Shown in pieces: positions 59,863-64,000 of a stretch of DNA of 64,000 nt; position 1 is the stretch's first letter, and each line of letters starts with the position of its first letter. The position numbers and the translations under genes are program-made. Origin of the DNA: an uncultured Clostridia bacterium (GTDB lineage: Bacteria; Bacillota; Clostridia; Peptostreptococcales; Anaerovoracaceae); NCBI GenBank assembly GCA_934281605.1, contig CAKQXD010000012.1, forward strand, positions 1-64,000. The letters run 5' to 3'. A model generated the notes under the pieces. It was not told the DNA's origin. It made no database searches and saw only the letters and a list, made by a program, of their open reading frames with translations.

Positions 59863-60738
59863 TTAATACACTTTCGTTCTCCATTTCATTATATTATCCA
59901 CAAATCTGCATTCCAGTTTGTCGCTGTCCTGAAGATATGTTAAATAGCTTTTCACGGTCGATGAAAGCAGCGCCTGCTGTGCCGGTCTTGCGTGCATCCG
60001 CAGTCTTTCATACATCTGCTGCAAAATCTCATCCTGCCCTCGAAACTCTCTGCAGACCTCACAAAGCATGTCGCAGATCTTATATACGCTGTTTTGATTT
60101 ACTTCCAAAGTCCCGGCAATATCCTTCTCTACTATCCCGTGAGATGGAACGAACAGGCTGCCCTTGAAATCCTTTAAGCGCTCCAGGGTCTCCAGATACG
60201 CCCCTACATTATAGATAAATCCGAACGGATACTGCGCCAGAAAGCTTTTACTCAAATAGGAATCTCCCAGAAACCAGATATCATCCGATGTTCTGATCCC
60301 GATCATCCCGAAAGAATGCCCCGGAAGATACGTCCACTCAATGTCCTCAGGTGTTTCCTTTTCAATGGATCGAAAACCGATCATTCCCGGATGTGCAAAG
60401 ATTTTTCGCAGCTTTGCTGCCGGATAGCCGCCGTTCATATAAGCTGCCTCCAGTTCCGAATAATGTGCGAACACCATATCATAATCCGTACAGTAGGCCG
60501 GGATCCCGTATTTCTTCATCAGGTATTCATTCCCGCCCAGATGGTCGATATGCGTATGGGTATTGATGATGCAGGACGGCGTCCACCCCTGCTGCTCCAG
60601 GATCTCGTCGATTTTTTCTCCATCGCCCTTTGATCCGGTATCGATGAGATACACTTTGTCATCTGCGGTAAAATGAATCCCGATGTTCGTCTCATGTTCG
60701 ATGCAAAAGGTCCTCGAACCGATCTGTTTTAATTCCAT
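59863..60738 (-). CDS. MBL-fold metallo-hydrolase
   Basis: A 291-residue metallo-beta-lactamase-fold protein. The metal-binding HTHIDHLGG near residue 61, the later histidines in YLPGHSFGM and VPSHGIV, and the aspartate in FLGDSYL complete a two-metal site. The C-terminal 90 residues are helical. Members hydrolyse thioesters, lactones and similar compounds; the substrate here is unknown. It has its own promoter and precedes gap. Confidence 0.85.
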   Translation of the reverse strand: MELKQIGSRTFCIEHETNIGIHFTADDKVYLIDTGSKGDGEKIDEILEQQGWTPSCIINTHTHIDHLGGNEYLMKKYGIPAYCTDYDMVFAHYSELEAAYMNGGYPAAKLRKIFAHPGMIGFRSIEKETPEDIEWTYLPGHSFGMIGIRTSDDIWFLGDSYLSKSFLAQYPFGFIYNVGAYLETLERLKDFKGSLFVPSHGIVEKDIAGTLEVNQNSVYKICDMLCEVCREFRGQDEILQQMYERLRMHARPAQQALLSSTVKSYLTYLQDSDKLECRFVDNIMKWRTKVY

Positions 60739-60763
60739 AGTGATATACTCGCTTTCTTTGTTT

Positions 60764-60792
60764 ATTATACAATGAGACCGGCATATCGTAAA
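60764..60792 (-). promoter_or_regulatory. Promoter of the MBL-fold gene (and possibly gap)
   Basis: The reverse strand reads TTTACG, 17 bases, TATAAT, about 25-30 bases before the start codon. Confidence 0.7.
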
Positions 60793-60866
60793 CCCGCAAA
60801 GTTCCGATTCGTGCCAATTCTCGCTATGTCAGTTCTGTTTTTTACTATATATTCTCTCCAATTCAT

Positions 60867-60909
60867 AAAAAAAGATGCGTTACAGCCTGCCACAGCCGTA
60901 ACGCATCTT
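60867..60909 (-). terminator. Terminator of the NSS transporter operon
   Basis: GATGCGTTAC and its perfect complement around a 14-base loop, followed on the reverse strand by seven T residues. Confidence 0.9.
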
Positions 60910-60941
60910 CATGATTTTCTTGTAAAACAGCGTCATTGTTC

Positions 60942-61070
60942 CTATTTTTCATCCTCGTCATGAGGGTAATTATCCTTGCTCCTCTTTGCAAAGATAAAGC
61001 AGGACAGAGCGCATCCACCCCATAATCCGACGCCGCCAATGATCAGCATAATAATTGCACTGGTACTCAT
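60942..61070 (-). CDS. MetS-like small subunit of the NSS transporter
   Basis: A 42-residue protein. Residues 5-28 form one hydrophobic helix (AIIMLIIGGVGLWGGCALSC), followed by a charged tail KRSKDNYPHDEDEK. Size, helix pattern and position after an NSS gene match the MetS small subunit of methionine/alanine transporters (MetPS of Corynebacterium). The ATG lies one base after the NSS stop, and its ribosome site GGAGGGG is inside the NSS gene. Confidence 0.85.
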   Translation of the reverse strand: MSTSAIIMLIIGGVGLWGGCALSCFIFAKRSKDNYPHDEDEK

Positions 61071-61071
61071 A

Positions 61072-62574
61072 TTACCACCCCTCCTTATGAGCGATCGTAT
61101 TCAAATCGCGGTAACCATCTTTACCCTGCTTGAAATTGAGGATACATCCTGCAACAACAACGAACAGCATAGCGCCCCATCCGAAGATCGCAACATCTTT
61201 CATCGCATATGTTCCATAGCCATGACAGATATAATCGATGGTATTTAGAACGATCATCACGCCAAGAACCAATACTGTAACAAACTTCAAAGCGTAATTC
61301 CACCATTTTCCAATATTGAAATTGGAATAACGATTTGCTTCCTGCCGCAGGTTCTCTGTTTTAAAGAACCATCCCAGCAGCAGCACTTCCGCACATCCGC
61401 ATCCTACGATACCCAGGTTGTTGACAAAAGCATCCACGATATCCAGGATATTCAGACCGCCGCCTGTGATGAAGATGATACTGATCAGGAAGGACGGCAC
61501 CACTACGATCGTTGTCGCCACCATATGATTGATATCGAATTTATCATGCATGCTGGCGATAACAGCCTGCAGGATCGAGATCATGGACGTGATCGCCGCA
61601 ATAAATAATGCTCCGAAGAAACAAAGGCCGAACAGTGTATTGAATGCCGGCAAGGCATTGATCGCCGTCGGGAATGTCATGAACGCCAGACCGACGCCGC
61701 CGCTAGCCACTTCAGCAACATCTGCACCCTGCTGACCTGCCATGAATCCTACGATTCCGAAGATACCAATGGCTGTGAACACTTCAAATCCATGGTTTGC
61801 TGTCGCCGTAATAAACGCACTGTTGACAACGTCCGTCTTTTTAGGCAAATAACTTGCATAAGAAACCATGATAGCAAATCCGATGGACAAACTGAAGAAA
61901 ATCTGTCCGTATGCAGCGACCCATACGCTTGGATCCTTTAATGCTGCCCAGTCAGGCTGGAACAGATAGTTCAATCCATTTACTGCTCCCGGCAGCGTAA
62001 TGCCCCGAATAACCAGCAGCACGATCAGCAGCATCAGGATCGGCAGCGTAATCCTGCAAACCACTTCAATACCATGACGAACGCCCTTATACATGATAAA
62101 GGCAACGATGGCCCATACGATCAGGAACGGGATCAGAAGATTCATCCGCAGTCCGCCCAGATTCGTTGCGCTGTCCGTAGCGCCCAGGAAGTCCAGGAAG
62201 AAGCTGGTCGGATCATCTCCCCATGCAAGTGTAAGAGAAAATTGCAGATATTTCAGCGTCCATACTATGATTGCGATATAGTATGTAGAAATAACAAACG
62301 CTACCATTGTCTGGAACCAGCCCAAGATCTCAAATTTCTTGTTGATCCGCGCCAGCGTGACCGGAGCACCGCCATGATAGGTTTTACCCATGGTGTACTC
62401 CAGGATCAGAATCGGAATACCTGCTGTGATAATTGCGAAAAAGTACGGGATCAGAAATGCTCCGCCTCCGTTGGTTCCGGCAATATAAGGAAATCGCCAG
62501 ATGTTACCCAGACCTACTGCTGAACCGATTGCCGCCAGCAGGAAGCCAACTTTGTTGTTCCATTGCTCTCTCAA
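61072..62574 (-). CDS. NSS-family sodium-dependent amino acid transporter (large subunit)
   Basis: A 500-residue protein with about 12 helices. The N-terminal NKVGFLLAAIGSAVGLGNIWRFPYIAGTNGGGAFLIPYF is the sodium- and substrate-binding TM1 core. YASYLPKKTDVVNSAF and the ANHGFEVFTAIGIFG segment are typical. Substrate is probably methionine, alanine or another neutral amino acid, judged from the accompanying small subunit. The start is TTG (MREQWNNK) with AAGGAG somewhat far upstream; other NSS proteins begin the same way. Confidence 0.92.
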   Translation of the reverse strand: MREQWNNKVGFLLAAIGSAVGLGNIWRFPYIAGTNGGGAFLIPYFFAIITAGIPILILEYTMGKTYHGGAPVTLARINKKFEILGWFQTMVAFVISTYYIAIIVWTLKYLQFSLTLAWGDDPTSFFLDFLGATDSATNLGGLRMNLLIPFLIVWAIVAFIMYKGVRHGIEVVCRITLPILMLLIVLLVIRGITLPGAVNGLNYLFQPDWAALKDPSVWVAAYGQIFFSLSIGFAIMVSYASYLPKKTDVVNSAFITATANHGFEVFTAIGIFGIVGFMAGQQGADVAEVASGGVGLAFMTFPTAINALPAFNTLFGLCFFGALFIAAITSMISILQAVIASMHDKFDINHMVATTIVVVPSFLISIIFITGGGLNILDIVDAFVNNLGIVGCGCAEVLLLGWFFKTENLRQEANRYSNFNIGKWWNYALKFVTVLVLGVMIVLNTIDYICHGYGTYAMKDVAIFGWGAMLFVVVAGCILNFKQGKDGYRDLNTIAHKEGW

Positions 62575-62605
62575 AGTAAATCCACTCTCCTTCTACTTAA
62601 GTTTG

Positions 62606-62624
62606 TTTGTAAATCCCCTTTACA
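62606..62624. promoter_or_regulatory. Perfect inverted repeat upstream of the NSS gene (candidate operator)
   Basis: TTGTAAA and TTTACAA flank a five-base centre, about 30 bases before the start codon and just ahead of the ribosome site. A regulator site or leader structure is possible; I see no convincing promoter hexamers here. Confidence 0.5.
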
Positions 62625-62650
62625 ACTCCCCCTTAACATGGAAAACCATA

Positions 62651-62696
62651 GAAGCTGCTCCGAAAATCCGTAAACGAAAATTCTCGAAACAGCTTC
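62651..62696. terminator. Hairpin between the oxidoreductase and the NSS gene
   Basis: GAAGCTG and CAGCTTC arms with further partial pairing inside. On the reverse strand only a broken T-run follows (TATGGTTTTCC); on the forward strand TTATTTT follows. It is probably the end of the pyruvate:ferredoxin oxidoreductase transcript. Confidence 0.55.
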
Positions 62697-62730
62697 TTAT
62701 TTTCTATGTGTAAGCTATCATGCAGTCATA

Positions 62731-64000
62731 TTACAGAAGCGCAGAATCTCTTTCTGCCAGTTCCTTATAAGTATGATATTTTTCTTTCGCATCCTGTTCT
62801 GTCATTGCATACAGCTTATCTGCGATTTCAGGGAATTCCTTGGACAGGGATGAGTATCTAACCTGTCCCATGATGAAGTCTCTGAAGCTTGCAGTTGGCT
62901 CCTTGGAATCCAGTGTGAACGGATTCTTACCTTTTGCCTTGAGTTCAGGATTGTATCTGTACAGATGCCAGTATCCAGCATCAACTGCATCCTTGATATT
63001 CTCCTGAGATTTACCCATTCCCTTCTTAATGCCGTGGTTGATGCATGGTGCGTAAGCAATGATGATGGACGGACCGTCGTAGCTTTCTGCTTCTGTTATC
63101 GCCTTCATCAGCTGATTCTTGTCAGCACCCATACCAACCTGAGCAACATAAACATATCCGTAGGACATCGCCATCAGACCCAGATCTTTCTTCTTGATCC
63201 GCTTACCGCCTGCAGCGAACTTGGCGATAGCCGCTTCCGGAGTTGCTTTGGAAGCCTGACCGCCTGTGTTGGAGTATACTTCTGTATCGAAGATCAGGAT
63301 GTTGATATTTTCACCGGAAGCCAGAACGTGATCCAGACCACCATAACCGATATCATACGCCCATCCGTCTCCGCCGAGAGCCCATACGGACTTCTTAACC
63401 AGGAAGTCCTTCAGCTCCATGATTCTTCCGCAGAGCATGTTTACAACTTCGTCAGTCGTACTCATGCCTTCGATGGCAGCGATGACCTTATCGCTCTTCT
63501 CTCTGGATTCTCTGCCGTCATTCTTGTATTCCAGCCACTCTTCGATGGCTTCTTTCAGTTTTTCATCGATATCCAGCTCCATCAGAGCTTTCATGTTATG
63601 CTCGATCTTTTCTCTCATCTGCTTTGCAGCCAGCAGCATACCATAGCCGTATTCCGCATTATCTTCAAACAGGGAGTTTGCCCAGGCCGGTCCTCTGCCG
63701 TTTTCGTCCTTGCAGTACGGCATAGACGGTGCAGATGCGCCCCAGATGGAGGAACATCCCGTCGCGTTGGCAATCAGCATTCTATCTCCAAACAGCTGCG
63801 TTACCAGCTTGATGTACGGCGTTTCGCCACAACCTGCACATGCACCGGAGAATTCAATATATGGCTTAGCAAACTGGCTTCCTTTGACCGTATGCGTATC
63901 CACTTTTTCTTCTTTTCTGGAGATCTTGATACCATACTTCCAGTTTTCTGCTTCTTTTACAACATCTGCGTAAGGCTTCATTACGAGTGCCTTTTCCTTT
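62731..64000 (-). CDS. nifJ: Pyruvate:ferredoxin oxidoreductase, C-terminal part (cut by window end)
   Basis: The last 422 residues or so of the single-chain enzyme that converts pyruvate, CoA and oxidised ferredoxin to acetyl-CoA and CO2. The frame stays open to the window edge, so the N-terminal part lies outside. Visible are cluster and TPP-domain residues: IEFSGACAGCGETPYIKLVTQLFGDRM, ANATGCSSIWGASAPSMPY, ALGGDGWAYDIGYGGLDHVLASG, NILIFDTEVYSNTGGQASK and YAPCINHGI. All are intact. Confidence 0.95.
   Translation of the reverse strand, partial: KEKALVMKPYADVVKEAENWKYGIKISRKEEKVDTHTVKGSQFAKPYIEFSGACAGCGETPYIKLVTQLFGDRMLIANATGCSSIWGASAPSMPYCKDENGRGPAWANSLFEDNAEYGYGMLLAAKQMREKIEHNMKALMELDIDEKLKEAIEEWLEYKNDGRESREKSDKVIAAIEGMSTTDEVVNMLCGRIMELKDFLVKKSVWALGGDGWAYDIGYGGLDHVLASGENINILIFDTEVYSNTGGQASKATPEAAIAKFAAGGKRIKKKDLGLMAMSYGYVYVAQVGMGADKNQLMKAITEAESYDGPSIIIAYAPCINHGIKKGMGKSQENIKDAVDAGYWHLYRYNPELKAKGKNPFTLDSKEPTASFRDFIMGQVRYSSLSKEFPEIADKLYAMTEQDAKEKYHTYKELAERDSALL

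Overview
The window looks like chromosomal DNA from an anaerobic, Gram-positive member of the Clostridia, probably gut-associated and amino-acid fermenting. The signs are a Firmicutes-type division and cell-wall (dcw) cluster, MutS2, ZapA, DivIB, strong AGGAGG ribosome sites and TTGACA/TATAAT promoters. Others are ferredoxin-linked 2-oxoacid oxidoreductases, a butyryl/4-hydroxybutyryl-CoA:acetate CoA-transferase, tandem beta-alanyl-CoA ammonia-lyases and a bile salt hydrolase. G+C is about half by eye. Placement near the Anaerovoracaceae/Eubacteriaceae is an inference. I see no prophage, IS element, CRISPR array or rRNA.

Layout. 1-370: four tRNA genes (Cys, Asp, Val, Met) transcribed leftward from one promoter. 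495-4071: sodium:solute symporter, sigma factor with a membrane partner, CarD-like regulator. 4068-7290: nadA-nadB-nadC for de novo NAD synthesis, with promoter and a palindromic candidate operator. 7325-11265: ferredoxin/VorB/TPP/gamma subunits of a 2-oxoacid:ferredoxin oxidoreductase with a P-loop ATPase and a nitroreductase. 11306-12843: CoA-transferase. 13010-16237: the main rightward island, holding a glycosyltransferase-TPR protein, a collagen-like protein behind a sigma-K-like promoter, and a serine recombinase. 16245-19156: mscL-recQ-nitroreductase operon. 19165-21132: EIIC-like membrane protein plus an unknown membrane protein. 21196-22744: bile salt hydrolase with an unknown cistron, followed by a duplicated scrap of the hydrolase 3' end. 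23313-23744: tRNA-fMet, Leu, Asn.

23848-35074 is one tightly packed leftward block (trmH-like, pheS, pheT, zapA, mutS2, argS, radical SAM, TPR). It lies downstream of the dcw cluster (35093-47201: mraZ-rsmH-ftsL-spoVD-murF-mraY-murD-ftsW-murG-divIB-ftsZ). The cluster lacks ftsA, murC, murB and ddl, and has a terminator-like hairpin just before spoVD. 47365-48890: AAA_14/DUF4143 ATPase whose promoter is preceded by three direct repeats at an exact 32-bp period. 49040-50784: tandem acl genes plus sfsA. 50883-53483: ychF, lgt, lipoprotein. 53511-57919: metF, a split B12-dependent methionine synthase and a zinc-ribbon membrane protein. 57986-58708: deoC, divergent. 58834-62624: gap, MBL-fold hydrolase, and an NSS amino-acid transporter with its 42-residue small subunit. 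62731-64000: C-terminal part of pyruvate:ferredoxin oxidoreductase, cut by the window end.

Together the metabolic genes fit amino-acid import and oxidative decarboxylation to acyl-CoA, with CoA-transfer and deamination steps leading to short-chain acids. No gap between genes exceeds 300 bases; the largest (14636-14926, 47144-47418, 48766-49039) are described below.
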